The notes: a model not told the origin generated them from the letters alone. DNA of 64,000 nt from Herbinix sp. (GCA_029240245.1 JARBTJ010000013.1:1-64000); one strand, 5' to 3'. Shown: positions 46,056 through 56,133, counted from the first letter of the stretch. Program-made: numbers and translations.

Positions 46056-47052
46056 ACGATATCAGGTTTACATAAATTGAAGCTAATACGAAAGTGATAA
46101 CTGCACTAAACAGCTTAACAAAAAAATAATACTTCATAGATAGTCTTGTGTCGCCTATTACACTTTTGGTCTGAGCCATTCCGGAAATGCCGCCAAAAGA
46201 GGTAAGTACAGCAACCAGGACTATTTTTGTGTTTAGGCCGAAGCTTAAGTTACAAATCTGGTTAATTCCGATGGTTATTTCCAGAATACCCATAAGGAAG
46301 GCTTTGAAATAACTGATATCTGGTCCGATATCATTTACAATATGTGCCAATATGGAGAAAAGGATGATATATCCACCTATTTTTGTGATAACCTCAAAAC
46401 CATTGGTAATAGCATTATCGACGATACGAAAGGAAAAACGAGCTGGATTATTTTGAGTGAGTTCTGCCTCGCAGGTATCAAGTGAATTGGTATGCAGGAG
46501 AAGGGAATTTTTTTTTGCTGCCCGACCGGAAATAAAACGATAGACGGACCGGAAAAGCAAGCCGCTGATGATAGCGGAGCCATATAAAATTACGAATAAT
46601 GCATATCTGATTTGGGGAAGCTTTAATTGTGTGATTGTTATATAACCGATAATAAACATTGGGCTGGCATTGTTGCACATGGAGAAAAGAAATAGCCCTT
46701 CTTCCGGTTCTATTTTCTTTTCCGTAATCAAATCTGCGGTTGATTTTGCACCCATCGGTATTCCTGATAAAAATCCCAGAACAATCGGGTAGCAGCCGTG
46801 ACGTGTTACCTTGAACATTCTTCTGAAAAACGGATAAAAAAGTTTGCTGACCTGTTTTGTTATATTTAACCGGATCATAAGATTAGACACGATGATAAAA
46901 GGCAGCAAATTAGGAAGTATATTATGAAACCATAACAATAGTCCGGAGCTTGCACCTTCATATGCTGCATGAGGAAAAAGTATCATAAGAATTAAAAAAA
47001 GGACGATAAAACCTTTTATAAATTTGTTTTTCATATTTTTTATGTAGTTCAT
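46048..47052 (-). CDS. ylbJ: Sporulation integral membrane protein YlbJ
   Basis: A 334-residue protein with about eight hydrophobic segments. LWFHNILPNLLPFIIVSNL, GFLSGIPMGAKSTADL and FLFSMCNNASPMFIIGY fit the nucleoside-recognition/YlbJ family, needed for forming heat-resistant spores in Bacillus. In Bacillus it follows coaD; here it is near coaD but inverted and convergent. GGAG is close to the ATG. The 3' end overlaps the coiled-coil gene by eight bases, so antisense contact is possible. Confidence 0.88.
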   Translation of the reverse strand: MNYIKNMKNKFIKGFIVLFLILMILFPHAAYEGASSGLLLWFHNILPNLLPFIIVSNLMIRLNITKQVSKLFYPFFRRMFKVTRHGCYPIVLGFLSGIPMGAKSTADLITEKKIEPEEGLFLFSMCNNASPMFIIGYITITQLKLPQIRYALFVILYGSAIISGLLFRSVYRFISGRAAKKNSLLLHTNSLDTCEAELTQNNPARFSFRIVDNAITNGFEVITKIGGYIILFSILAHIVNDIGPDISYFKAFLMGILEITIGINQICNLSFGLNTKIVLVAVLTSFGGISGMAQTKSVIGDTRLSMKYYFFVKLFSAVITFVLASIYVNLISFT

Positions 47053-47148
47053 TTCTGCTCCATCTGCCGGAAACTGAGGCGTTTTTCGTGATTATTACAA
47101 GTTATCCTTAACATGTATAATCAAAATCTGCGGGTTTACTATAATTTA

Positions 47149-47177
47149 TTGAAAAAGGTTAAGGTTTATTCTATAAT
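47149..47177 (+). promoter_or_regulatory. pepF promoter
   Basis: TTGAAA (47149-47154), 17 nt, TATAAT (47172-47177). Confidence 0.7.
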
Positions 47178-47327
47178 GTTAATGTAAAATATGGAATTGT
47201 TACCTTAATGTGACTATTTTGTTAATAAGGATAGTAGCGAAATACTTGGTCAATGCTACATATTTGACAGGCTTTATTAGTCAGGAATTAAAATTAACAT
47301 AGAAAAGGGCAAAAGGAGATAATGAAA

Positions 47328-49133
47328 ATGGCAGAAAATAAGAATTTACCTAAGAGAAACGAAATGGATCCTAAGCATACTTGGGCAATCGAGGATTTAT
47401 ATGCCTCGGATGATTTGTGGCAGAAAGATTATGAAAAAATCAAGGAAATGCTCCCAAAGGCGACAGAATATCAGGGAAGATTATCAAAGACAGGTGATTT
47501 ACTTTACAGCTTTCTTCAGTTATCAGATCAAATCAGTATTTTGTTAGAACAGATCTATGTCTATGCCAATCAGAAGTATCATGAGGATACCTCCAACGCG
47601 GTGTACCAGGACCTGTCAAATAAAGCCAACGCGTTATCGGTTCAAGTAAGCAGTGCACTTTCTTTTGCCACACCGGAAATCTTATCTATTCCTGAAGAAA
47701 CTATCCATCAATTTCGTATAGAGAATGATGGACTAAAGCTATATGATTTCTTTATCAAGGATATCCTCCGCCTAAAGCCGCATATTTTATCAGCAGAGAT
47801 GGAGGAACTTCTTGCAGATGCTGGTGAGATGGCAGAGGCTCCAGATAATATTTATTCGATGTTTAACAATGCAGATATAAAGTTCCCCTGCATTAAAGAC
47901 GAGACAGGAGAAACCATACAGATTACCCATGGGCGATATGGGCAATTGCTGGAAAGTAATGATCGCAGGGTACGGAGAGAAGCATTTGAAGGTGTGTATA
48001 CTACTTATAGCAATTATCGCAACACCCTTGCAGCAGCTTTTAGTTCAAATGTGAAACAGGAGATTTTCTTTGCCAAGGCAAGAAAGTATGCATCCTCCTT
48101 GGAAAAGACATTGGATGTGGCAAATATTCCGGTTGAGGTTTATACTAATTTAATCGCCGCAGTACATGAAAATATGGGATTAATGCATCGTTACGTATCC
48201 CTACGGAAAAAGCTTTTAGGCTTGGATGAACTTCATATGTATGATTTATATACTCCTTTGGTTCAGGATGTTAAAATGGATATTCCATTTGAAGAAGCGA
48301 AAAAGATGGTTGCAGAGGGATTGGAGCCGTTAGGTGAATCATATCAGAAAATATTAAACGAAGGCTATACTCATCGCTGGATTGATGTATATGAAAATGA
48401 AAATAAGCGAAGCGGAGCTTATTCCTGGGGAGCTTTTGGTACTCATCCGTATGTCTTGTTAAACTATAATGATACTTTGAATAATGTATTTACCCTTGCT
48501 CATGAAATGGGCCATGCAATCCACAGCTATCATTCAGATAAAGAACAGCCCTATATTTATGCAGGCTATAAGATTTTTGTTGCTGAGGTGGCTTCTACCT
48601 GCAATGAAGCTCTTCTGATTGATTACATGTTGAAAAATACAGAGGATAAAAAGGAAAAGGCATATTTGATTAACCACTTCCTTGAGAAATTTAAAGGAAC
48701 TCTTTATCGCCAGACAATGTTTGCAGAGTTTGAGATGATTACCCATAAGCTGGTGGAGGAGGGTGAAACCCTTACCGCAGATGCATTATGTAAGATTTAC
48801 CATGATTTGAACGTGGCATATTTCGGCGAGGATATCGTTGTTGACTCTGAAATTGATATGGAATGGTCAAGGATACCTCATTTCTACAATGCATTTTATG
48901 TTTACCAGTATGCAACCGGTTATTCGGCGGCTATTGCATTATCCAAACGCATTTTGAAGGAAGGCAAACCTGCGGTGGAGGATTATATCCATTTCTTAAG
49001 CAGCGGAAGTTCCAATTATCCAATCGAAATTTTAAAGGCTGCAGGTGTTGATATGAGCACCAAGGAACCGGTAAATGAAGCACTTACTCTATTCGCAGAG
49101 CTGTTGGACCAGATGGAAGAGCTGATGAAGTAA
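47328..49133 (+). CDS. pepF: Oligoendopeptidase F
   Basis: A 601-residue M3-family zinc peptidase that degrades short peptides in the cytoplasm. The N-terminal lobe begins with PKHTWAIEDLYASDDLWQ, and the zinc motif is FTLAHEMGHAIHSY, with a downstream VAEVASTCNEALL supplying the third ligand Glu. ATG 47328 is 9 nt after AAGGAG; ATG 47322 is only three bases from it. Confidence 0.95.
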   Translation: MAENKNLPKRNEMDPKHTWAIEDLYASDDLWQKDYEKIKEMLPKATEYQGRLSKTGDLLYSFLQLSDQISILLEQIYVYANQKYHEDTSNAVYQDLSNKANALSVQVSSALSFATPEILSIPEETIHQFRIENDGLKLYDFFIKDILRLKPHILSAEMEELLADAGEMAEAPDNIYSMFNNADIKFPCIKDETGETIQITHGRYGQLLESNDRRVRREAFEGVYTTYSNYRNTLAAAFSSNVKQEIFFAKARKYASSLEKTLDVANIPVEVYTNLIAAVHENMGLMHRYVSLRKKLLGLDELHMYDLYTPLVQDVKMDIPFEEAKKMVAEGLEPLGESYQKILNEGYTHRWIDVYENENKRSGAYSWGAFGTHPYVLLNYNDTLNNVFTLAHEMGHAIHSYHSDKEQPYIYAGYKIFVAEVASTCNEALLIDYMLKNTEDKKEKAYLINHFLEKFKGTLYRQTMFAEFEMITHKLVEEGETLTADALCKIYHDLNVAYFGEDIVVDSEIDMEWSRIPHFYNAFYVYQYATGYSAAIALSKRILKEGKPAVEDYIHFLSSGSSNYPIEILKAAGVDMSTKEPVNEALTLFAELLDQMEELMK

Positions 49134-49160
49134 GTTGCCCGCCCATATTTATGTTAATTT

Positions 49161-49200
49161 AAATACTGTGACAGCAGGTGTCCTGCTGTCACAGTATTTT
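49161..49200. terminator. Terminator between pepF and the M29-like gene
   Basis: A perfect 18-bp stem, 49161-49178 with 49182-49199, and a TGT loop, with A and T ends that allow use from both strands. Confidence 0.88.
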
Positions 49201-49336
49201 AGGTTACGATATAATTGCTAATACATGCTAATAAAGATACATATTCTTAACAAATCAAAGGGGTAAAAAGTCTAATACGTAAACAGCTACACAATCTGAT
49301 GCATAACCGGTTATGATATCGTAATCAAAGGTTCTT

Positions 49337-50350
49337 TTAATCCTGGTCTGTGATTATGCTGTATTTTCCTGTTACTACAAAATCCATATGGATAGGAGAG
49401 TTGTTTTGGCCTCCGAATAAGGTATTCATACCAATGCCGATATGGACGGTACCGTACATTTTTTCATCGAGAAGAGCGTCTCCCGAAATCTCTGTGATAT
49501 TAGGGTTTAGACCGATTCCGAATTCACCGATTACAGTTCCGTTTTCGGGGAGCTCCTGTAAGAATTCGTTGAACGGAGGATGATTGGATGTAACTATTTT
49601 GCCGTCCTCGACGGTTAATGTAATATGATTAAATTCACCCATATCTTCTACGAATAACTTTTCAAAGTATATCGATCCCTGCGACAGCTCTTCCTTAGGT
49701 GCTATATATACTTCTCCGCAGGGAAAATCACCGTCACCGGCGTCTATGTTCCACTCGCGGTCCCCTAAGTGAAAGGTTAATCTGCAATCTGCTCCGGTTG
49801 TTAAAGTAATTAATTTGCTTCCTCTTAATTCTTCTATTTTGTCAATGCATGCTGTTCTAAGACATTTATAATCAACGTCATAAGCTTTCTCCATACGATA
49901 AATATAGTCCTGGGCAGTCAGCGCAGAGCTTTCTGCATTTGCTATCGTTGGAATACGAATTTGCACAAATTTCTTTTTAGCGGTCAACGCTTGAAACAGT
50001 CTGCCCATGTATTCCCTGTAAAGAGCCATTCCTTCCGGTTTCATCTGCTCACCCGGAACCACCGGCTGATACATGCAGATATCGATTACAATATCGATCG
50101 GTTCAAAAAGCTTAAAATAATTTGTTCCCATTCCCAGGCTGCCGGTTTTCATGCAGTCAAATAATTCTGCGTTAAACTCTCTTGATTGCTGGATAGAGAT
50201 GGGAGAGGCCCCCTGACTCGCAATTGCCAATTCAAACATATGTAATACGGGTCGGTCATTGTCCTCACCCCAAAAATGCAGAAGCACCAATTCCTGTTTT
50301 TCAATTCCTATCGCTTCAATAATGTTATAAATGGTTTCTTTATTTAACAT
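49337..50350 (-). CDS. M29-like aminopeptidase
   Basis: A protein of about 337 residues. The C-terminal half has the M29 metal-binding pattern: GEFGIGLNPNITEISGDALLDEKMYGTVHIGIG, then GGQNNSPIHMD. M29 enzymes remove N-terminal residues with two metal ions. The N-terminal half is shorter than in typical 400-residue members and diverged. ATG 50350 has GGAG six bases upstream; ATG 50362 and a longer frame to 50446 are alternatives. Confidence 0.75.
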   Translation of the reverse strand: MLNKETIYNIIEAIGIEKQELVLLHFWGEDNDRPVLHMFELAIASQGASPISIQQSREFNAELFDCMKTGSLGMGTNYFKLFEPIDIVIDICMYQPVVPGEQMKPEGMALYREYMGRLFQALTAKKKFVQIRIPTIANAESSALTAQDYIYRMEKAYDVDYKCLRTACIDKIEELRGSKLITLTTGADCRLTFHLGDREWNIDAGDGDFPCGEVYIAPKEELSQGSIYFEKLFVEDMGEFNHITLTVEDGKIVTSNHPPFNEFLQELPENGTVIGEFGIGLNPNITEISGDALLDEKMYGTVHIGIGMNTLFGGQNNSPIHMDFVVTGKYSIITDQD

Positions 50351-50699
50351 TTCAATCTCCATTCTGCTGAAACACCGCAATTTGGGCGTCAGCGCTATAT
50401 TTGCATAGCGAGATAATTCGCTTTGTGAAAAACCTTGATTTATCACAATAATTTTCTCTAAGATGATTTTCCCGGATAATATGGACGGAGAATTAAATGG
50501 TTTGGAATGAAATCAGCACCTAACAGCAAATTTTATAGCATTAACCGAAATCATCCGAATTTTTTCCTAATAATTATCATGGCAATAATCGTCTTCTATG
50601 AAACATAATAAACGCTAAAATAAAATATGTCAATATAAATCCATGAATATCGAAACAAAAAATAAAAAATGTTTTTGCTATGCAAATCATGAGGACTAG
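50351..50699. other. Upstream region of the M29-like gene, nothing clear
   Basis: AT-rich stretch without a convincing gene, hairpin or repeat, apart from an unused 5' extension of the M29-like frame up to 50446. Confidence 0.4.
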
Positions 50700-50756
50700 C
50701 TACAAATACATCAGGATGCGGACCATTTAGACCATTTTGGAACTTTTGACGTATGG

Positions 50757-51011
50757 ATGGGATTTCTATATGCCGTCCCTCATAATCAGACCATGTTTGA
50801 TGCTATGGATTGGTTTGAGAATATTCGGCTTATGGACGATGAAAAATATAGGAATGAATTAAATTATGAAATCAGCAGGCGGATTTTTGATGAAAAAAGC
50901 AGCTTCATAAAATATTTCAGCGATCGTTTTCGGGTAGAAGGAACGGGTGGAATATGGAAGGAAGACGAAACTTTAAATGATTTCTTTAAACAAAGTCAGG
51001 AGATAAAATGA
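50757..51011 (+). CDS. Short ORF, possible remnant of a larger gene
   Basis: An 84-codon frame of charged, protein-like composition (FENIRLMDDEKYRNELNYEI, then a RRIFDEKSSFIKYFSDRF block). There is no proper ribosome site before ATG 50757. The frame continues upstream without a stop to 50700, and those codons read HLDHFGTFDVW just ahead of the ATG, which looks like genuine protein without a start. This suggests the 5' part of the gene has been lost. It could also be a real short gene. No family recognised. Confidence 0.4.
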   Translation: MGFLYAVPHNQTMFDAMDWFENIRLMDDEKYRNELNYEISRRIFDEKSSFIKYFSDRFRVEGTGGIWKEDETLNDFFKQSQEIK

Positions 51012-51084
51012 TCCGGATACGACCATTTAAAATATGAAATGCTAAAGTTACAATGAAACGGGTTAGGGAGGAACAGCTTGGTTT

Positions 51085-52434
51085 TTATATCATACATATC
51101 CCATGCTTATATTCATTTAGCAGCGTGGTTTTATATTTTTCGTAAACGGCTTGGTTATAAATGTGGGCCGCGAAAAGATCCCCGGATAACATCCTCAATC
51201 CCAGTGCATCCAGCTGCTTATCGGCTTTTGATACTTTTGTAATTACAGGAATTTTATCGGCCTTTGTTATTTTACGCAACAGGTGGGAGGATTCCTTTTT
51301 TATTCCCAGAACACGGGCATAAAAAGCATAGCCCTTTTGATTATATTCATCAAAGGTACTCTTTTGAATATTTAAAAGTATGTGAATGAAAGCACGGTTG
51401 ATTCTGGTCAAGGTCATATTCCGGGTTTTTATATTTTGGGCAAGTTGCGCCAGACTGACATTATAATCTGATAAATTCTTTATTCGGTCCGCAAGACCAT
51501 TCGTGATATCCGAATAGCTCGTTAACGTTCGATTGTTTTCGAACAATAATTTATATTTTAAAATTCCCGCAAAATCCTCCTCAGTGATGGGAAAGGTTTT
51601 ATTGAAACAGGATGAAAGTATCTCAAATACATCCTTTGGGACACTGTTCTCCGATAAAGCTAATCCTGCTGGATGGTGATCCAGTAAAGCTCCACGGATT
51701 GCAGTAGCTGAACTGATGACAGGATGGTCTGTAACAGTGGATTCTGACAGGGACATTGCGTATGACTGCTCTTGATCAGCTAATAACTTTGCATGGTAAT
51801 GAGCAGACTTTCGTTCTATCGTAACCGGAACGATAGAGGAGGATAATTTGATTAGTGCTTTTAAATATTCAATGCCCAGTATGTTATTCGGTTCGCTCAG
51901 TACTTTTGAAATTTCGCTTTTGTTGTATATCGTTGTATCTGCATCAGCAGCATTATCCTGCTGATTCAATTGTTTTTGATTCCAGATTTGTTCGATAGCT
52001 TTTGTTCTGGCAGCAGGATAGGTTAATCCTTCCTTTAAAGAGGTGAGCAACTGTTCGTCAAAGCCTTCCGGAGTATCTATAAGAAGCTTGGCTGTTTCCA
52101 TAAGCAAGCCGATATCACCACATTCACTGCCAAAGCATAAATAATCCACTATTCCCAATTTGTCCAGTAAGGCAACAGCACCATGAGCAAAGTATTCCGC
52201 ACTTGCGGTAGCATAGCAGACAGGAAGTTCAAGGACCAGATCGACACCATTTTTCAATGCCATTTCAGCACGGCTGTATTTATCGATAACAGCGGGTGTA
52301 CCCCTCTGCACAAAATTACCACTCATTACCGCAATGGTATAATCCGCCCCGGTGATGCGTTTTGCTTCTTCGATATGATATTTATGTCCGTTATGGAACG
52401 GATTATATTCCGTAATTAAGCCAACAACCTTCAT
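51085..52434 (-). CDS. tmcAL: tRNA(Met) cytidine acetate ligase (YlbM)
   Basis: TmcAL uses acetate and ATP to form N4-acetylcytidine at the wobble base of tRNA-Met. VVGLITEYNPFHNGHKYHIEEAKR has the HxGH nucleotidyltransferase motif, followed by VMSGNFVQRGTPAVIDK and LPVCYATASAEYFAHGA. 449 residues is somewhat above the usual length. The gene lies next to pta-ackA (acetate metabolism) and the DUF177-rpmF pair, as in many clostridia. Confidence 0.94.
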   Translation of the reverse strand: MKVVGLITEYNPFHNGHKYHIEEAKRITGADYTIAVMSGNFVQRGTPAVIDKYSRAEMALKNGVDLVLELPVCYATASAEYFAHGAVALLDKLGIVDYLCFGSECGDIGLLMETAKLLIDTPEGFDEQLLTSLKEGLTYPAARTKAIEQIWNQKQLNQQDNAADADTTIYNKSEISKVLSEPNNILGIEYLKALIKLSSSIVPVTIERKSAHYHAKLLADQEQSYAMSLSESTVTDHPVISSATAIRGALLDHHPAGLALSENSVPKDVFEILSSCFNKTFPITEEDFAGILKYKLLFENNRTLTSYSDITNGLADRIKNLSDYNVSLAQLAQNIKTRNMTLTRINRAFIHILLNIQKSTFDEYNQKGYAFYARVLGIKKESSHLLRKITKADKIPVITKVSKADKQLDALGLRMLSGDLFAAHIYNQAVYEKYKTTLLNEYKHGICMI

Positions 52435-52458
52435 CGGTGATGATAACTCCTTTCATGA

Positions 52459-52487
52459 ATTGTATGTAAATTATTGTTTTCTATAAA
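52459..52487 (-). promoter_or_regulatory. Possible tmcAL promoter
   Basis: On the minus strand TTTATA (52487-52482), 17 nt, TACAAT (52464-52459). Confidence 0.4.
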
Positions 52488-52489
52488 AA

Positions 52490-52605
52490 ATCAGTGCTGC
52501 GCACAATTTCAGATACGCTAAATTGATCTGCAAGCAAACTTTTACTGGCACAATATTGTATCTGGAAAGCACCGAAGGTGCTATTGATACATTAGTCAAA
52601 AATAA
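52490..52605 (+). repeat. Palindromic repeat family D, copy 2
   Basis: A degenerate relative of 43381-43496. It shares the AGCACCGAAGGTGCT hairpin (52568-52582), a GTGC-tgc-GCAC hairpin (52494-52504), GCAAGC and ACAATATTGTA in the centre, and a TTGATACATTA end. The outer stem has decayed. It lies between tmcAL and pta; the rest of 52606-52870 is AT-rich with no gene seen. Confidence 0.68.
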
Positions 52606-52877
52606 TTTAACCAAAATGCGTGCTAAGAATGTAAATAAATGTTCTGGTTTGCTGCTAAGTACATTTTTTACATCAGATCAAGTTTAATAACGATGAAATC
52701 ATATATACTATATCATATAATATCATATTTTACAGCCAAATTTATCCTCACACCAATTTCTGACCGTTTGTAGCAAATGTTACTAAAATTATATTATATT
52801 TTATGGAAAATATACAAAACTGTTTAGAAGAGCATGGGAGAAATTCAAATATTTAGTCTAATTTTATGAAAATAGAC

Positions 52878-52906
52878 TTGTAACACATGGCAATATGTTT
52901 TATAAT
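52878..52906 (+). promoter_or_regulatory. pta promoter
   Basis: TTGTAA (52878-52883), 17 nt, TATAAT (52901-52906). Confidence 0.72.
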
Positions 52907-52975
52907 AAAGTTTATGGGTTTTATGAAAAAAGTATCATAAATTGGCGAAAATGATTTACAAGGAGGAAAAACATC

Positions 52976-53971
52976 ATGGGATTCATTGATGAGATTAAAG
53001 AAAGAGCAAGACAAAACATGAAAACTATTGTTTTACCGGAGGCTAGTGACAGAAGAACCTTAGAAGCAGCCCACAAGGTTTTGGCTGAAGGTATTGCACA
53101 CATCATTCTGGTAGGTAATAAGGAAGAGATAATGAACGGCGCGGATGGTTTGGATTTATCAAAAGCTACGATTATTGATCCGAATCAGACAGACAAGCTT
53201 CAATCCTATATAGATTTACTCGTTGAAGTTAGAAAGAGCAAGGGAATGACACCAGAGCAGGCAAAAGAGCTGCTGACAAAAGATTATCTGTATTTTGGTG
53301 TTACCATGGTAAAGGCAGGAGATGCAGACGGTATGGTATCAGGAGCAATTCACTCCACAGCAGATACCCTTCGTCCATCCTTACAGATCTTAAAGACAGC
53401 ACCCGGAACGAAACTGGTTTCCTCCTTTTTCGTAATGGTGGTTCCGAATTGTGAATTTGGTGCTAACGGTACCTTTATTTTCTCTGACGCCGGACTTGTT
53501 CAAAATCCGAATCCGGAGGAGCTTGCAGCAATTGCTGGCAGCAGTGCAAAAAGCTTTGAATTACTGACCCGAAAAGAGCCTGTAGTTGCTATGCTTTCCC
53601 ATTCAACCAAAGGCAGTGCAGCACATCCGGATGTTGATAAGGTAGTGGAGGCCACAAAGATTGCAAAAGAGTTATATCCGAACATTAAATTGGACGGAGA
53701 GTATCAGCTAGATGCAGCGATAGTACCCAGTGTTGGTGCTTCCAAGGCTCCCGGTAGTGATATCGCAGGAAAAGCAAATGTATTAATCTTCCCTGATTTG
53801 GATGCAGGTAATATTGGATATAAGTTAACACAGAGACTGGCGAAGGCAGAGGCTTACGGACCTGTTACCCAGGGTATTGCAAAACCGGTAAATGATTTAT
53901 CCAGAGGCTGCAGTGCAGACGATATTGTTGGTGTAGTCGCTATTACCGCAGTACAAGCATCTGCTTTATAA
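52976..53971 (+). CDS. pta: Phosphate acetyltransferase
   Basis: Pta converts acetyl-CoA and phosphate to acetyl phosphate, the first step of acetate formation. 331 residues, with IVLPEASDRRTLEAAHKVL, GMVSGAIHSTADTLRPSLQI and the C-terminal VLIFPDLDAGNIGYKL typical of the short Pta form. AAGGAGG precedes the ATG. ackA follows 90 bases later. Confidence 0.96.
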   Translation: MGFIDEIKERARQNMKTIVLPEASDRRTLEAAHKVLAEGIAHIILVGNKEEIMNGADGLDLSKATIIDPNQTDKLQSYIDLLVEVRKSKGMTPEQAKELLTKDYLYFGVTMVKAGDADGMVSGAIHSTADTLRPSLQILKTAPGTKLVSSFFVMVVPNCEFGANGTFIFSDAGLVQNPNPEELAAIAGSSAKSFELLTRKEPVVAMLSHSTKGSAAHPDVDKVVEATKIAKELYPNIKLDGEYQLDAAIVPSVGASKAPGSDIAGKANVLIFPDLDAGNIGYKLTQRLAKAEAYGPVTQGIAKPVNDLSRGCSADDIVGVVAITAVQASAL

Positions 53972-54061
53972 ATCGTGTAACTTAGGACAGTAGTCCGTGG
54001 TATTGTGATAAACGAAGGCTGCGGCTGAACGTTTTGATAAATTTTAAGTGAGGTATATAAA

Positions 54062-55252
54062 ATGAAAGTTTTGGTTATTAATTGCGGTAGTTCATCTTTG
54101 AAATATCAATTAATCGATTCCGAAACAGAGATAGCTCTGGCAGTCGGTATTTGTGAGAGAATTGGACAGGATGTAAGTGTTCTAAAGCATACACCTAACG
54201 GTGGTGAAAAGGTTGTTAAAGAAACATCCATGAAAAATCATGAAGTGGCGATTCAAATGGTGCTTGACGCATTGACCGATGCAGATCATGGTGTAATTAA
54301 GTCTCTGGACGAAATCGGTGCAGTTGGACATAGAGTTGTTCATGGTGGCGAGAAATTTGCTGTATCTTCAATCATCACAGACGAAGTAATAAAAGCAATT
54401 GAGGACTGCAATGATTTAGCTCCTCTTCATAATCCGGCTAATTTAATCGGTATCCGCGCTTGTGCTAATCTGATGAAGGGTGTGCCTATGGTTGCAGTAT
54501 TTGATACCGCCTTCCATCAGACAATGCCTCCTAAGTCCTATCTTTACGGATTGCCTTTTGATTACTATGATGAATATAAGATTAGAAAATATGGCTTCCA
54601 TGGAACCAGTCACAGCTTTGTATCGAAACGTATGGCTGAATTTGCCGGACTTGACCTTGAAAATTCAAAAATCATCGTTTGTCATTTAGGAAACGGTGCC
54701 AGTATCTCAGCTGTATTAAATGGCAAATCCATTGATACCAGCATGGGCTTTACCCCGTTATCCGGTTTAGTAATGGGAACCAGAAGTGGTGATATCGACC
54801 CATCCATCATTGAGTTTATCTCCAAAAAGCAGAATAAATCCTTAGATGAGATTATGAACCTGTTAAATAAGGGCTCAGGCATTCAGGGTATGAGCGAGGT
54901 ATCCAGTGACTTCAGAGATATTAATGAAGCGATGGATAATGGTAATGAAAAGGCAAGACTTGCCTTTGACGTATTCGTTTACCGCGTTGCAAAATTTATT
55001 GGTGGCTATGTAGCAGCAATGAATGGTGTGGATGCTATCGCATTTACTGCTGGTGTTGGCGAAAATGACCATAAGGTTCGCGCTGAGGTTTGTGAATATC
55101 TCGGATATTTGGGAGTTAACATTGACCTTGATAAGAACATGACAAGAGGTAAGGAAGTTATGCTGACGACGCCGGATTCTAAGGTGAAGGTAGCAATCGT
55201 TCCTACCAATGAAGAACTTGCGATTGCAAGAGAAACCGTTGCTTTACTATAA
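54062..55252 (+). CDS. ackA: Acetate kinase
   Basis: AckA turns acetyl phosphate and ADP into acetate and ATP, the main energy-yielding step of many fermenters. 396 residues, starting VLVINCGSSSLKYQLID, with HNPANLIGI, RKYGFHGTSHSFVS, HLGNGASISA and TAGVGEND as the family motifs. GAGG is before the ATG. It pairs with pta. Confidence 0.97.
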   Translation: MKVLVINCGSSSLKYQLIDSETEIALAVGICERIGQDVSVLKHTPNGGEKVVKETSMKNHEVAIQMVLDALTDADHGVIKSLDEIGAVGHRVVHGGEKFAVSSIITDEVIKAIEDCNDLAPLHNPANLIGIRACANLMKGVPMVAVFDTAFHQTMPPKSYLYGLPFDYYDEYKIRKYGFHGTSHSFVSKRMAEFAGLDLENSKIIVCHLGNGASISAVLNGKSIDTSMGFTPLSGLVMGTRSGDIDPSIIEFISKKQNKSLDEIMNLLNKGSGIQGMSEVSSDFRDINEAMDNGNEKARLAFDVFVYRVAKFIGGYVAAMNGVDAIAFTAGVGENDHKVRAEVCEYLGYLGVNIDLDKNMTRGKEVMLTTPDSKVKVAIVPTNEELAIARETVALL

Positions 55253-55331
55253 ACTAATCATTTCATGCTTTTATCAGCATTTAATTGGTGTTATTTGTGT
55301 CCATGAGTAAATAAGTTGCTTGATTTAATCC

Positions 55332-55360
55332 TTGACAAATAATAACACTGTAGGTATAAT
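55332..55360 (+). promoter_or_regulatory. Consensus promoter of DUF177-rpmF
   Basis: TTGACA (55332-55337), 17 nt, TATAAT (55355-55360): both boxes perfect. Confidence 0.85.
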
Positions 55361-55414
55361 ACAAGAAGTGCGTAAAGAATCTAGTGAAAGCATTGAATAT
55401 TCGGAGAGATTAAC

Positions 55415-55951
55415 ATGCTGATATCTTTGTCAGAGATAATGACTACAAAAGATAAGGTTGAACTTATCACAGCCCCTATCGAGATGAACCGTTTTGAATA
55501 TATGGGACATTCCTATGAAATTCTCAAGAAAGAAAACGGGAATGCGATGGATTTAACCATTACGAATCTTGGTAACAAGACCGTTTTGATTGAGGGCAGC
55601 GCGAATATTTCATTGATCCTGTTCTGCAACCGATGTTTAAAGGATATTATTTATCCGATGGAAATCCATTTTTCCAGGGAGATTGATTTTAAACTGACAG
55701 AAGAGGAACGTGCAGAAAATTTGGATGAGACAAATTATATTATTGGATACGATCTGGATGTAGACATATTGATCTACAATGAAATATTAATCGGTTTTCC
55801 AATGAAGCTGTTATGCAGCGAGGATTGTAAAGGACTTTGCAAAAACTGCGGAGCGAATTTAAATGAGAAGACCTGTGACTGTGACAATACAGAATATGAT
55901 CCCAGAATGTCAGTAATCCGAGATATCTTTAACAATTTTAAGGAGGTGTGA
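55415..55951 (+). CDS. DUF177 (YceD-family) protein
   Basis: A 178-residue protein of the YceD/DUF177 family, the usual partner upstream of rpmF and linked to ribosomal RNA or large-subunit biogenesis. The middle has CNRCLKDI, and the later Cys-rich part (CSEDCKGLCKNCGANLNEKTCDCD) is the family's zinc motif. It overlaps the ribosome site of rpmF, so the pair is coupled. Confidence 0.92.
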   Translation: MLISLSEIMTTKDKVELITAPIEMNRFEYMGHSYEILKKENGNAMDLTITNLGNKTVLIEGSANISLILFCNRCLKDIIYPMEIHFSREIDFKLTEEERAENLDETNYIIGYDLDVDILIYNEILIGFPMKLLCSEDCKGLCKNCGANLNEKTCDCDNTEYDPRMSVIRDIFNNFKEV

Positions 55952-55953
55952 CA

Positions 55954-56133
55954 ATGTCTATTTGTCCCAAGAACAAATCATCAAAAGCCAGAAGAGATAG
56001 CCGTAGAGCTAACTGGAAAATGGCTGCTCCCAACTTAGTAAAGTGCAGCAAGTGTGGAGAACTTATGGTTCCTCATAGAGTATGTAAGGCATGTGGTTCT
56101 TACAACAAAAAAGAAATCCTTCCACAGGAGTAA
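55954..56133 (+). CDS. rpmF: 50S ribosomal protein bL32
   Basis: A 59-residue large-subunit protein: SICPKNKSSKARRDSRRANWK, then a four-Cys zinc site (CSKCGE, CKACGS). ATG 55954 follows AAGGAGGTG by five bases; the longer frame start 55948 is in the ribosome site. Confidence 0.96.
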   Translation: MSICPKNKSSKARRDSRRANWKMAAPNLVKCSKCGELMVPHRVCKACGSYNKKEILPQE

